Positions 1-9,806 of a stretch of DNA of 16,691 nucleotides are shown here, piece after piece; position 1 is the stretch's first letter; every line of letters begins with the position of its first letter. A program made the position numbers and the translations under genes. Origin of the DNA: CAZAMP01 sp964486455. Its GTDB lineage: Bacteria > Eisenbacteria > RBG-16-71-46 > CAZAMP01. The DNA is taken from contig CAZAMP010000070.1 in the NCBI GenBank assembly GCA_964486455.1, positions 1-16,691 on the forward strand. Reading direction: 5' to 3'. Under the pieces are notes generated by a model. That model ran no database searches and was not told where the DNA came from. It worked only from the letters and a program-made list of their open reading frames with translations.

Positions 1-109
1 GTCGTCTTGATGCTCCGCCCCCCACCATTCGTGCTAACCCTCTAACTGCTCAGTCTTTACATAGAGCATTCGCTTCGTGGCATGCCGGGCAGCAGAGCAT
101 CAAGACGAC
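1..109. repeat. 15-bp perfect inverted repeat flanking a 79-nt spacer
   Basis: Bases 1-15 (GTCGTCTTGATGCTC) and 95-109 (GAGCATCAAGACGAC) are exact reverse complements. The left arm begins at the window edge, so the repeat could be longer. Part of it, GAGCAT, also occurs at 64-69. The structure lies upstream of the porin gene and could be a large stem-loop in its leader, a remnant of a mobile element end, or a terminator-like structure of the previous gene. No T-run follows either arm, so an ordinary intrinsic terminator is unlikely. Confidence 0.6.
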
Positions 110-130
110 CACCCCAAAGCTCCGGCACGG

Positions 131-147
131 ATGTCCCGACGGGACAT
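131..147. promoter_or_regulatory. 17-bp palindrome just upstream of the porin start
   Basis: ATGTCCCG-A-CGGGACAT is a perfect 8-bp inverted repeat around one central base. It ends 15 nt before the proposed TTG start of the porin gene and a few bases before its ribosome binding site (152-157). As DNA it has the form of a dimeric repressor operator. As RNA it would be a hairpin next to the RBS. The symmetry is directly visible; the function is inferred. Confidence 0.4.
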
Positions 148-162
148 AATCGGGAGGAAGTC

Positions 163-1509
163 TTGAAGCATTTCCTTGCCCTCTTCGCCGCGCTGACGCT
201 CTTGCTGCTTCCCCACGCAGCAACGGCCGGCGGCTTCAACATCTACGAGATGGGAGGCCGGGCCACCGCCCTGGGCGGCGCCTTCACGGCGACCGCGGAC
301 GATCCCTCCGCCATCTTCTACAACCCGGCCGGCATGGCGTGGTTGGACGAAGGGTTCAGCGTTTCCGGAAACCTGGCGCTCATCAAGCCGAGCTCCAAGT
401 TCCTCCGCGCCGAGGGAGCCACGGCAGGCATGTATCCGGGGGATGCCGAGAGCGAGACCGCGGATAACATCTTCACTCCGATCGGCATCTACGCAACGTA
501 TCGGAGCGATGCCGACTGGTCGGCCGGCCTCGGTCTCTTCACCCCATTCGGGCTCGGCGTCGAATGGGACAAGCCCGAGACGTTTCCTGGACGCACGCTC
601 AGCACCAACGCCCAGATCGAGGGCTTCTATATCAGCCCGATGTTCGCCTATCAGCCGTCACCCAAGGTCGCGATCTCGGCCGGCGTGAACTTCGTCATCA
701 GCACGGTCCTTCTGGAGAAGATGAGCACGCAACAGTTCGGCGGAGATGCGGCCACCTACAACGTGATGGCGTTCAAGATGGAGGGCACCAGCAATCTGGG
801 GATCAGCCCGTCGGCGGCGATCATGATCAAGCCGTGCCCGAAGCTCTCGTTCGGCATCAACTACAAGGGCGGGCTAACGAATTCGTTCGAGGACCAGGAC
901 GCCACGCTCACGCAGATCGAGAGCGGCATCGGACCTGTCGATGACGCTGTCACCGCACAGCTCGACGCACTGGGCACCGATCACAAAGCCTCGGGCGATC
1001 TCAACTACCCGTCGTTCGTCGCGATCGGCGGGCGCGCACAGGTGAACCCGAAGCTCGCGCTCATGCTCGACTTCGTCTGGTTCAACTGGAGCGTCTTCGA
1101 AGAGATTCACCTACGGTTCTCGGCCCCCGAGCTCAACACGAACCTCGAAGAGAAGTATCAGGACGGCCAGCAGTGGCGCTTCGCGGGTGAATACCAAGCA
1201 AGCCCGGACCTTCGCCTGATGGCCGGCATTATCCGCGATCTCAACCCGCAGCCGATCGGCAGCGTGAGTCCGCTTCTTCCCGATGCGGATCGCTGGGACT
1301 ACAGCGTCGGCGCGACGTATTCGACGGATAAGCTCGATTTCACACTCGGGTACATGCTGGTCGACTTCGAAGAGCGCAACACCGTCGAGAACGGCGTGGG
1401 CGGGAACTTCGACGGCTTCGACGGCAACTACTACGACAGCATCGCCCACATCCCGACGATCGGGATCACTTACAACTTCTCGTCCGGCAACGGCCCGGCG
1501 ACCAACTAG
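163..1509 (+). CDS. OmpP1/FadL-family outer membrane transport protein
   Basis: Predicted outer-membrane beta-barrel of the FadL/TodX/OmpP1 family, whose members take up long-chain fatty acids or other hydrophobic compounds. With the TTG start at 163 the protein has 448 residues, normal for the family. This start follows a GGAGG at 153-157 and gives a clean Sec signal peptide (positive Lys2, hydrophobic core, cleavage after Ala-Thr-Ala near residue 22). The in-frame ATG at 82 would put 27 polar residues before the signal and has no RBS. After cleavage the chain shows the family's N-terminal hallmark: GGFNIYEMG, then an alanine/glycine-rich ALGGAFTATADDPSA and the conserved NPAG at residues 54-57. 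The remainder alternates short polar and hydrophobic strands and ends in aromatic TYNFSSG. The SGNH hydrolase gene follows after 15 nt and is probably co-transcribed. The substrate cannot be read from the sequence. Confidence 0.88.
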   Translation: MKHFLALFAALTLLLLPHAATAGGFNIYEMGGRATALGGAFTATADDPSAIFYNPAGMAWLDEGFSVSGNLALIKPSSKFLRAEGATAGMYPGDAESETADNIFTPIGIYATYRSDADWSAGLGLFTPFGLGVEWDKPETFPGRTLSTNAQIEGFYISPMFAYQPSPKVAISAGVNFVISTVLLEKMSTQQFGGDAATYNVMAFKMEGTSNLGISPSAAIMIKPCPKLSFGINYKGGLTNSFEDQDATLTQIESGIGPVDDAVTAQLDALGTDHKASGDLNYPSFVAIGGRAQVNPKLALMLDFVWFNWSVFEEIHLRFSAPELNTNLEEKYQDGQQWRFAGEYQASPDLRLMAGIIRDLNPQPIGSVSPLLPDADRWDYSVGATYSTDKLDFTLGYMLVDFEERNTVENGVGGNFDGFDGNYYDSIAHIPTIGITYNFSSGNGPATN

Positions 1510-1524
1510 CGAGGAGGAACAGAG

Positions 1525-2883
1525 ATGCGCAAGAAGCAAACGCTGTTGGCGCTCGCGCTCCTCGCCTGCGCCACGTGGATATTCGCGCAGGGGTGCGCGG
1601 TGGACACGCCGAACGCGCCCTTCGTCAGGATGAATCAAACGGCATTTCGCGTCGGGGCGCTCGGGAACAGCCTCACGGCGGGCTACCTGAACAGCGGGCT
1701 CGTGCAAGGGGGACAGCTGGCGAGCTTCGCGAACCTCGTCGCGATGCAGGCGGGCGTGGAATCGTTCGCGATGCCGCTGATCGACGAACCGGGAATCGGA
1801 CCGGCGAATGATGTCGGCATTCCGCAGAGCCCGCTCTACGTGGACGCCACCGGTGCGATCGTGACCGACAACGTCCTCAATCCGATGGCGCTGCTACTCA
1901 ACTCCCTGCACCCGGTCCCGTACCACAACCTTGGGGTGCCGGGTGGAACCACGAACGACATGACCACTACGACGAACAGCACGAACAGCGATGCCCCGGA
2001 CAATCTCTTCTTCGACATGATCCTGCGGAACTTCAACGTCGCCGACTCCACCGGTTTGCCGCCCGGCAATCTCACGCAGATGGACATGATGACCGCCGTC
2101 GACCCGCAGATACTCCTCCTGTGGACAGGGAACAACGAGATCCTCCTCGGGGCCACGGACGGCAACCCCATCGTCGGGGTGCCCCCGGCCGGCAACGTTC
2201 TTCCCGCGGCCGCCTGGGAGGTGACCTTCGACACGGTCCTCGATGGGATCGATGCCATGGACCCGCCGTTCGCCGCGGTGGTGAACATCCCCGGCATCCC
2301 CTCGATACCGTACTTCACGACGGTCCCGGTGGGGACGCTGATCGATGGCGTCGGCTTCGTCCGATGGATGATGGCGGAGGATCTGGACGCCGACGCGGAC
2401 AGCGTGGTCTACGTGATCCTGCCGTCACCCGTCGCCGATCCGACCCAGGCACCGGCGTACCTGCCGGCAGCGTTCGGCGGCACCGATACGTTGGCCAGCA
2501 ACTTCACGCTGACGGCGGCCGAGATCGCGGCGGTGGATGCCGTGGTCGACGGGTACAACGCGATCATCGCGGCGGCGGCCGCGGATCGCGGATGGGCGCT
2601 CGTCGACGCGCACGCGATGTTGGACGGGCTGCCGAAAGACCCCACCAACCCCACCAACTTCCTGGAGCTGAATGCGATCTATGGGTGGCTCCAGGGGCAG
2701 CAGAACACCATGAGCGCAATCAGCTTGGACGGAATCCATCCGTCCGAGAGGGGTCACGCGCGGCTGGCGAACGAGTGCATCGAAGCGCTCAACGGCGAGT
2801 ATGATCTCGGCATCCCGGCGGTCACGGAGGGAGCGGTCAAGAACCTCCTGGGGTTCGAGCAGGCACCGACCGCTCTGCCCTGA
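1525..2883 (+). CDS. Secreted SGNH/GDSL-type esterase, probable lipoprotein
   Basis: Predicted extracytoplasmic SGNH hydrolase (lipase/esterase class), 452 residues, ATG preceded by GAGGAGGAAC. The N-terminus is a signal peptide. FAQGC (Cys24) is a plausible but imperfect lipobox, with Cys15 an alternative, so lipoprotein status is likely rather than certain. All four SGNH blocks are present: GNSLTAG at 47-53 with nucleophile Ser49 (Asn replaces the Asp of canonical GDSL), a block-II glycine at 137 in NLGVPGG, GNNE at 202-205 giving the oxyanion Asn, and DGIH at 402-405 giving the Asp/His pair. Long inserts rich in Ala, Asp and Pro lie between the blocks. The gene sits 15 nt after the FadL-type porin gene, which suggests it releases acyl chains that the porin imports. 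A strong hairpin follows the stop codon. The actual ester substrate is unknown. Confidence 0.85.
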   Translation: MRKKQTLLALALLACATWIFAQGCAVDTPNAPFVRMNQTAFRVGALGNSLTAGYLNSGLVQGGQLASFANLVAMQAGVESFAMPLIDEPGIGPANDVGIPQSPLYVDATGAIVTDNVLNPMALLLNSLHPVPYHNLGVPGGTTNDMTTTTNSTNSDAPDNLFFDMILRNFNVADSTGLPPGNLTQMDMMTAVDPQILLLWTGNNEILLGATDGNPIVGVPPAGNVLPAAAWEVTFDTVLDGIDAMDPPFAAVVNIPGIPSIPYFTTVPVGTLIDGVGFVRWMMAEDLDADADSVVYVILPSPVADPTQAPAYLPAAFGGTDTLASNFTLTAAEIAAVDAVVDGYNAIIAAAAADRGWALVDAHAMLDGLPKDPTNPTNFLELNAIYGWLQGQQNTMSAISLDGIHPSERGHARLANECIEALNGEYDLGIPAVTEGAVKNLLGFEQAPTALP

Positions 2884-2916
2884 CAGATACCGGCCCGAGT
2901 CCACACCGGCCCATGC

Positions 2917-2941
2917 GCCCCTCCCCGATCCGGGGAGGGGC
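2917..2941 (+). terminator. GC-rich hairpin after the SGNH hydrolase gene
   Basis: An 11-bp perfect stem (2917-2927 with 2931-2941, core CCCCTCCCCG/CGGGGAGGGG) closes on the 3-nt loop ATC, 33 nt after the hydrolase stop codon. Only a weak pyrimidine run (CACTTCTTA) follows, so termination may be partial. It separates the porin/hydrolase pair from the glycosyltransferase gene. Confidence 0.6.
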
Positions 2942-2948
2942 CACTTCT

Positions 2949-2979
2949 TAAAGCAGTTGCCCGCGGAATCCGATAGAAT
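2949..2979 (+). promoter_or_regulatory. Candidate promoter for the glycosyltransferase locus
   Basis: TAGAAT at 2974-2979 resembles a -10 box, but no good -35 lies 16-18 nt upstream. Alternatively TAAAGCAG (2949-2956), 12 nt, then TCCGATAG (2969-2976) resembles the sigma-28 pattern TAAA...GCCGATAA, with one extra base in the spacer. The site lies between the hairpin and the next gene, where a promoter is expected. Which sigma factor would use it is uncertain. Confidence 0.25.
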
Positions 2980-3061
2980 AAGTGACCCTTCTTGCGACCC
3001 ATTGGGTGTGCCGGGTACAGGTGCGCCCGCTTGATGACCGAACACGATTGGAAGGACCCAC

Positions 3062-4117
3062 GTGGCCAGCGATCGTCTAGAGCTCAGTGTGCTGATGCCC
3101 ATGTACAACGAAGAGGAGAACGTTCGCCCCGTGCTGGACGAAGTATTTCAGCACGTGGGGGAGAACTTCACCTCGTACGAAGTCATCGTCATCGACGACG
3201 GCAGCGCGGACGGCACCGCGAGAGAGTTGGAGGCCTATCAGGCCCAGAACCCCAGATTGCGGGTCATCCGGCTCCGGAAGAACTTCGGCCAGACCGCGGC
3301 AATGACGGCGGGGTTCGAGAGCGCCGAGGGCGAGATCATCGTCACCCTCGATGGTGATCGCCAGAACCATCCGAAGGACATCCCGACGCTCATCTCACGC
3401 ATGCACGAGACGGGCGCGGACATTGTGAGCGGGTGGCGGAAGAACCGGAAAGACAACATCGTTCGCCGCTTCCCGTCGATGATCGCGAACTGGCTCATCA
3501 GCCGCGTGACCGGCGTCAGGCTCAACGACTACGGCTGCACGCTCAAGGCATACAAGCGCCACATCATCAAGGAGACGCACCTCTACGGCGAGCTTCACCG
3601 CTTCATCCCCGCCATCGCGAGCCAAAACGGCGCCAACGTCGAAGAACTCGTCGTCACACATCGTGCGCGGACGCATGGGGTCTCGAAGTACGGCCTCAAC
3701 CGCACGCTCAAGGTTATGCTCGACCTCCTGACGGTGAAGTTCCTTCTCTCCTTCGGAACGCGTCCCATCCACGTGTTCGGAACGCTCGGCGTGGGAAGCC
3801 TCGGGATCGGCATCCTCATCACCATCTATCTGGCTTTCGTGCGGCTCATTCTTGTTCGACCCATCGCGGATCGACCGCTTCTGCTCCTCGGCGTGCTCCT
3901 CATCCTGGTCGGTCTTCAGTTCCTCAGCATCGGACTCATTGGTGAGCTTCTCGTCCGCATCTATCACGAGGGCGGAAAGAAGAAGACCTGGGCGGGCGAC
4001 GAGCTTCCGCCCAAGACAGCTCCCGCGGATCACCTCAAGGTCGTCCCCCACGGGCAAACGGCGAACAGCCACGAGCAACGCGAACGAGACGACGTCGAGA
4101 CACCGAGGACGACGTAA
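3062..4117 (+). CDS. Family 2 glycosyltransferase with two C-terminal membrane segments (DPM1/GtrB/ArnC-like)
   Basis: Predicted polyprenyl-phosphate-type GT2 that would move a sugar from a nucleotide donor onto a lipid carrier at the inner face of the cytoplasmic membrane. It has 351 residues with a GTG start behind GGAAGGA. The GT-A domain opens with LSVLMPMYNEEENV, has the nucleotide-binding Asp45-Asp46-Gly, and the metal-binding DGD at 97-99 in the context DGDRQNHP, the position of the DxD motif in this family. HGVSKYG, typical of DPM1-like enzymes, lies near residue 205. Two hydrophobic stretches (about 239-264 and 272-300) form the hairpin anchor seen in GtrB/ArnC-type proteins. The hydrophilic tail is charged and ends inside a 15-bp tandem repeat, so its last residues look evolutionarily unstable. 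Membership of the downstream cluster is inferred from orientation and theme; the 109-nt gap may contain a further promoter. Confidence 0.88.
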   Translation: MASDRLELSVLMPMYNEEENVRPVLDEVFQHVGENFTSYEVIVIDDGSADGTARELEAYQAQNPRLRVIRLRKNFGQTAAMTAGFESAEGEIIVTLDGDRQNHPKDIPTLISRMHETGADIVSGWRKNRKDNIVRRFPSMIANWLISRVTGVRLNDYGCTLKAYKRHIIKETHLYGELHRFIPAIASQNGANVEELVVTHRARTHGVSKYGLNRTLKVMLDLLTVKFLLSFGTRPIHVFGTLGVGSLGIGILITIYLAFVRLILVRPIADRPLLLLGVLLILVGLQFLSIGLIGELLVRIYHEGGKKKTWAGDELPPKTAPADHLKVVPHGQTANSHEQRERDDVETPRTT

Positions 4118-4146
4118 CCGAGGACGACCCAACCGAGGACGACATA
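4102..4146 (+). repeat. Three tandem 15-bp repeats across the glycosyltransferase stop codon
   Basis: Units ACCGAGGACGACGTA (4102-4116), ACCGAGGACGACCCA (4117-4131) and ACCGAGGACGACATA (4132-4146) share their first 12 bases exactly. The stop codon TAA is formed at the junction of units 1 and 2 (4115-4117). In the third frame the units would read Thr-Glu-Asp-Asp-X, an acidic repeat. A degenerate related stretch, CGAGACGACGTCGAGACA, lies just upstream from about 4085. The array looks like a young minisatellite. Confidence 0.8.
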
Positions 4147-4185
4147 CACGTGCGATAGCGTCTGGGCGGGAGCGACCGTGGCGGG

Positions 4186-4191
4186 TATAAT
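4186..4191 (+). promoter_or_regulatory. Consensus -10 box (TATAAT) before the SDR-methyltransferase gene
   Basis: A perfect TATAAT stands out in GC-rich DNA 35 nt before the ATG at 4227. No recognisable -35 hexamer is found 16-18 nt upstream (TGGGCG at 4163-4168), and there is no TGn extension. It may be a real internal promoter using an activator, or a chance match. Confidence 0.35.
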
Positions 4192-4226
4192 GCCCGGCTC
4201 CACTTCATGAGCTGAGGTTTCGCGAC

Positions 4227-5998
4227 ATGCACATTCTGATAACGGGCGGTACGGGTTTCATCGGATCCCGGCTGGCGCTGGCCTGTCTCGGGCGCGGCGA
4301 CAACGTGACCGTTCTCGGACAAACCAACACACCCGCCGAAACAGAGAACGCCAAGGAGATCAAGGCGGCGGGCGGGACGATCCGCCTCTGCTCGGTGCTC
4401 GATCGCACGGAGATCGAGAGCGCGATGCAGTCCGTCGACATCGTCTATCACCTGGCCGCCTGTCAACACGAGGCGAACGTGCCGGACCAGCGTTTCTGGG
4501 ACGTGAACGTCACCGGTACACGCAATATGCTGGACGCTGCCGTGAAGGCGGGTGCGAAGCGCTTCATCCACGGCAGCACGATCGGCGTCTACCGGGCCGA
4601 CAAGAACGAGATCACCCGCGACGACTCGCCCCTCGAACCGGGGAACATCTACGGCCGCACCAAGCTCGAGGGCGAAAAGGTCGTCCGCGAGTGCCGGGAC
4701 AAGATCCCGGCCGTGATCATCCGCATCCCCGAAACGTACGGCCCCGGCGACCGGCGGCTCGTGAAGCTGTTCAAGACCATTCACAAAGACCGAAGCTTCT
4801 TGGTGGGCGGCGGACGAAACCTCCACCATCTCATCTACATCGACGATCTGATCGACGTGTTCTTCGAGTCGACGACCAGCGACGAGGCCGTCGGCGAAAC
4901 GTTCGTGGTCGCCGGCGAGAAGGCGCTCACGACCCGCGAGATGATGACCACGATCGGCCACGAGCTCGGCCGAAAGGGGTGGCGGGTCACGATCCCGTTC
5001 GCGCCGCTTTATCTCCTCGCCACGGTCATGGAGCTGGTGATGAAACCGCTCCGCATTCAGCCGCCGCTTCACCGCCGGCGAATGAACTTCTTCATCCTGA
5101 ACTTCTCGTTCGCGTGTAACGACGCGTGGCGGGTCCTTCGCTTCAGACCCGGGATCGATTTCGCCGAGGGCGTCAAGCGAACGGCCGAGTGGTATCGCGA
5201 GAAAGGACTCATCCCCTCGGACGGACCGCAGACCCATGCCTTCGTCGCCGCCCCCGAGCAGGCCGGCGGCAACGTGCCCGAGCATCCGCTGTCGGCATGG
5301 ACCGAGCCCTTCGATTCATTCTGGGAAGCGCCCGACGACATCGACAAGGGATACGCGTCGTTCGGGCAGTTCTATCGCTGCAATTACCTGGAGAAGGTCC
5401 CGCACGACAAGGGTTCGAAGATCCTCGTGATCAGCTGCGGCCCGGGCTACTTCGTTCACATGCTGAGCGAGCAGGGTTACACGAACGTCCTCGGGATCGA
5501 TTCATTCCCGAGCAAAGTCGCCCATGCCGAGGCGCGCGGACTCAATTGCCGCGTGGCACAGGCCGTCCCCTTCCTCGAAGAATCGCTGGAAGAGTACGAC
5601 CTCATCTTCTGCGAGCAGGAGCTCAACCACCTGACCAAGGAGGAGATCGTCGACTTCATGCGGCTCGTCGTCGCGCGGCTCACGCCGGGCGGACGGATCA
5701 TCGTCCATGGGCTGAACGCCGCGAACCCGCTCACGGGCCAGGAAGCCGGCTATCAGAACTTCGATCACTTCAACATGTTCACGGAGTACTCGCTTCGCCA
5801 GGTGATGGAATACGTCGGGCTCGCCCGCATACGGGTGTTCCCGCTCAACCTCTACGTCTTCTACAAGAACCCCATGAACTACGTGGCCTGGGCGGTCGCC
5901 ATGCTCTTCAGCGTGTTCTTCCGCGCGGCCTTCATCCTCTACGGCAAGAGCAACAAGATCTGGACGAAGAAGCTCGCGGCCGTCGGCACGAAGAGCTG

Positions 5999-5999
<1 letters not shown>
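4227..5999 (+). CDS. Fusion: NAD-dependent epimerase/dehydratase (extended SDR) + class I methyltransferase
   Basis: A 590-residue bifunctional protein, ATG with GAGG at 4214-4217. Residues 1 to about 330 form an extended SDR of the nucleotide-sugar epimerase/dehydratase type. They include the Rossmann GGTGFIG at 7-13, an HGSTIGVY segment with Ser117/Thr118, and the catalytic pair Tyr142/Lys146 (YGRTK). Residues about 385-535 form a SAM-dependent methyltransferase: VISCGPGY near 401-408 is a variant of the glycine-rich motif I, followed by an acidic residue in LGIDSF and by LTPGGRIIVHG. A hydrophobic stretch near 553-575 (YVAWAVAMLFSVFFRAAF) may anchor the C-terminus to the membrane. The linker reads through without a stop or codon-usage change, so this is a true fusion. 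Likely role: alter and methylate a sugar or lipid-linked sugar. The exact sugar and methyl acceptor are unknown. Confidence 0.85.
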
Positions 6000-7951
<1,952 letters not shown>

Positions 7952-8009
7952 TACATACTTACATAACCAATACCGAACAACCGAGTGGTCGGGCCACAGG
8001 AGCCAATCC

Positions 8010-9794
8010 ATGAGAGTACTGGGCATCAGCGATCATTTCGTGAGTGGCGCCGCGGTCGTCGAGGACGGACGCGTCGTATCCGCCGTGAACGAGGAACGAC
8101 TCGCGCGCATGAAGATGGTGATGGGATGGCCGCGGAAGTCGATCGCCGACGCGATGAAGATCGCGGGTGTCGAGCCGCAGGATCTCGACTACGTCGCGAT
8201 CGCCTCCGCGTGGGGACACTTTCTGAACGAGTACGTCCCCTTCGACAAGGGCGTCTTCGGCGTGGACGAAGGGATCGTCAAAAACCTCTTCTTCTCCATC
8301 GGATCGAACCTGAGCGTATTCCGGGAGAAGATCCCCGTGCTGGAGAAGCTCTACTACAAGCTTCGCGAGCCGGCGTTCAAGCATCGCCGCGAACAGATCG
8401 AGAAGTCTCTCAAGGAAGAGTTCGGGATCACGTGTCCCGTGAAGTTCATCTCGCACCACTACTGCCACGCGGCCGCCGCCTACTACGCGAGCGGCTATGA
8501 CGACGCGCTCGTCGTTACGCTCGACGGCGCGGGCGACGGCCACTCGTCGCACGTTTACGACGTCCAGGGCGGCAAGTGGAAACATATGCAGTCGGTACCG
8601 TCGTTCGACTCGATCGGCGACTACTACGCGTACGTGACGCACATCTGCGGCTTCACCGCCGGTAAGCACGAGGGCAAGATCACGGGGCTCGCGGCCTACG
8701 GCAAGCCGTCGTATCGCGACATCTTCGACGAGTTCATCCGTTACGAAGACGGCACGATGAAGAACGTCGCCAACGCGTTCCGACACGCGGCTGTGAAGAA
8801 GCTCCGCGAGGCGTTGCCGAACGAATTCGACCGGTCCGACCTCGCCTGCACCGTCCAGCAGGTCGCCGAAGACATCGCGGGGAACTATGCCGGCCACTGG
8901 CGCGAGAAGACCGGTCGCAAGAACATCGCGCTCGCGGGCGGTGTCTTCGCCAACGTCAAGATCAACCAGCGGATCCACGAGCTACCCGGCGTGGAGTCGG
9001 TCTTCGTCTATCCGGCGATGTCGGACGAAGGGATCGCGGCCGGCGCGGCCTTGATCCAGTATCACGGCAAGAAGCCAGCCGGCGCCCCCACGCCCACGAA
9101 GTGCCTCGATCACGTCTATCTCGGCTGGGGCTACTCCGACAAGGATATCGAGGCCGCCCTCGACGGCGCGGGCATCGACTACAGCGCACCGAACAACCTC
9201 GAGGCTGACGTTGCCGCGCTCATTAACGAGGGCTACGTCGTCGCGCGCTACGACGGCCGCATGGAGTACGGGCCCCGCGCGCTGGGCAATCGCTCGATCC
9301 TCTATCGTCCGGACGATCCGTCGGTGAACGATTGGCTGAACGAGCGTCTCAAGCGGACGGAGTTCATGCCGTTCGCCCCCGCGACGATCGCGGAAGACGC
9401 CAACGATTACTATCTGAACGCCGACGGCGCGCTCGATACGGCGCGCTTCATGACCATCACGTTCAACTGCACGCAGAAGATGAAAGATACCTGCGCGGGC
9501 GTGGTGCACGTGGACGGGACGGCCCGCCCGCAGCTCGTGAACGAGTCTGACAACGCGCCGTACTACCGGATCATCCAGGAGTACAAGAAGCTCACCGGCA
9601 ACTCGAGCATCGTCAACACGAGCTTCAACATCCACGAGGAGCCGATCGTGTGCACGCCGGAGGACGCGGTACGTGCCTTCAAGACGGGCCACCTCGACGT
9701 GCTTTCCATCGGGCCGTTCTTAGTGAAGAATCCCGAAGCCGATCCGCACGCGCGGGCGGTGGGAACGTCGAGTAACAAGTTCACGTCGAGCTAG
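8010..9794 (+). CDS. O-carbamoyltransferase, NodU/CmcH/TobZ family
   Basis: A 594-residue carbamoyltransferase, ATG with AGGAG at 7998-8002. The family uses carbamoyl phosphate and ATP to form carbamoyl-adenylate and passes the carbamoyl group to a hydroxyl of a sugar, antibiotic or Nod factor. The N-terminal Kae1-like ASKHA domain begins MRVLGISDH and carries the metal-binding HHYCHA at 149-154, then LDGAGDGHSS near 171-179, and LAGGVFANVKIN near 308. The C-terminal domain has GRMEYGPRALGNRS starting at 416, SIVNTSFN near 530 and EEPIVCTPEDA, all typical of the family. Length is normal. The 58-nt gap before it holds an AT-rich stretch that could be a promoter. Its neighbours suggest the acceptor is a surface sugar or glycolipid. 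Catalytic class is secure; the acceptor is not. Confidence 0.9.
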   Translation: MRVLGISDHFVSGAAVVEDGRVVSAVNEERLARMKMVMGWPRKSIADAMKIAGVEPQDLDYVAIASAWGHFLNEYVPFDKGVFGVDEGIVKNLFFSIGSNLSVFREKIPVLEKLYYKLREPAFKHRREQIEKSLKEEFGITCPVKFISHHYCHAAAAYYASGYDDALVVTLDGAGDGHSSHVYDVQGGKWKHMQSVPSFDSIGDYYAYVTHICGFTAGKHEGKITGLAAYGKPSYRDIFDEFIRYEDGTMKNVANAFRHAAVKKLREALPNEFDRSDLACTVQQVAEDIAGNYAGHWREKTGRKNIALAGGVFANVKINQRIHELPGVESVFVYPAMSDEGIAAGAALIQYHGKKPAGAPTPTKCLDHVYLGWGYSDKDIEAALDGAGIDYSAPNNLEADVAALINEGYVVARYDGRMEYGPRALGNRSILYRPDDPSVNDWLNERLKRTEFMPFAPATIAEDANDYYLNADGALDTARFMTITFNCTQKMKDTCAGVVHVDGTARPQLVNESDNAPYYRIIQEYKKLTGNSSIVNTSFNIHEEPIVCTPEDAVRAFKTGHLDVLSIGPFLVKNPEADPHARAVGTSSNKFTSS

Positions 9795-9806
9795 CGGGCA
9801 CTAGGG

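Noticed and set aside
28..63. TTCGTG/TACATA as a promoter for the porin gene
   Set aside because: The spacer would be 24 nt, too long for a sigma-70 promoter.
82..162. ATG at 82 as the start of the porin gene
   Set aside because: It would add 27 polar residues before a clean signal peptide and has no ribosome binding site, whereas the TTG at 163 has GGAGG at the right distance.
2121..2804. Alternative frame of 227 codons inside the SGNH hydrolase gene
   Set aside because: Extremely Arg/Gly-rich and inside a gene with all SGNH blocks in the main frame.
4035..5285. Long minus-strand open frame of 416 codons opposite the SDR-methyltransferase gene
   Set aside because: Composition is typical of a shadow frame in GC-rich DNA (many Arg, Asp, His), with no family motif, and the plus-strand gene has complete motifs.
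5126..5998. Open frame upstream of and in phase with the amidotransferase gene, suggesting a much longer protein
   Set aside because: It is Arg/Pro-rich antisense-like sequence in another frame of the SDR-methyltransferase gene. The amidotransferase must begin at MCG to expose Cys2.
7959..8978. Minus-strand open frame of 339 codons opposite the carbamoyltransferase gene
   Set aside because: Low-complexity Val/Arg/Asp composition without motifs; the plus strand encodes a full-length NodU-type enzyme.
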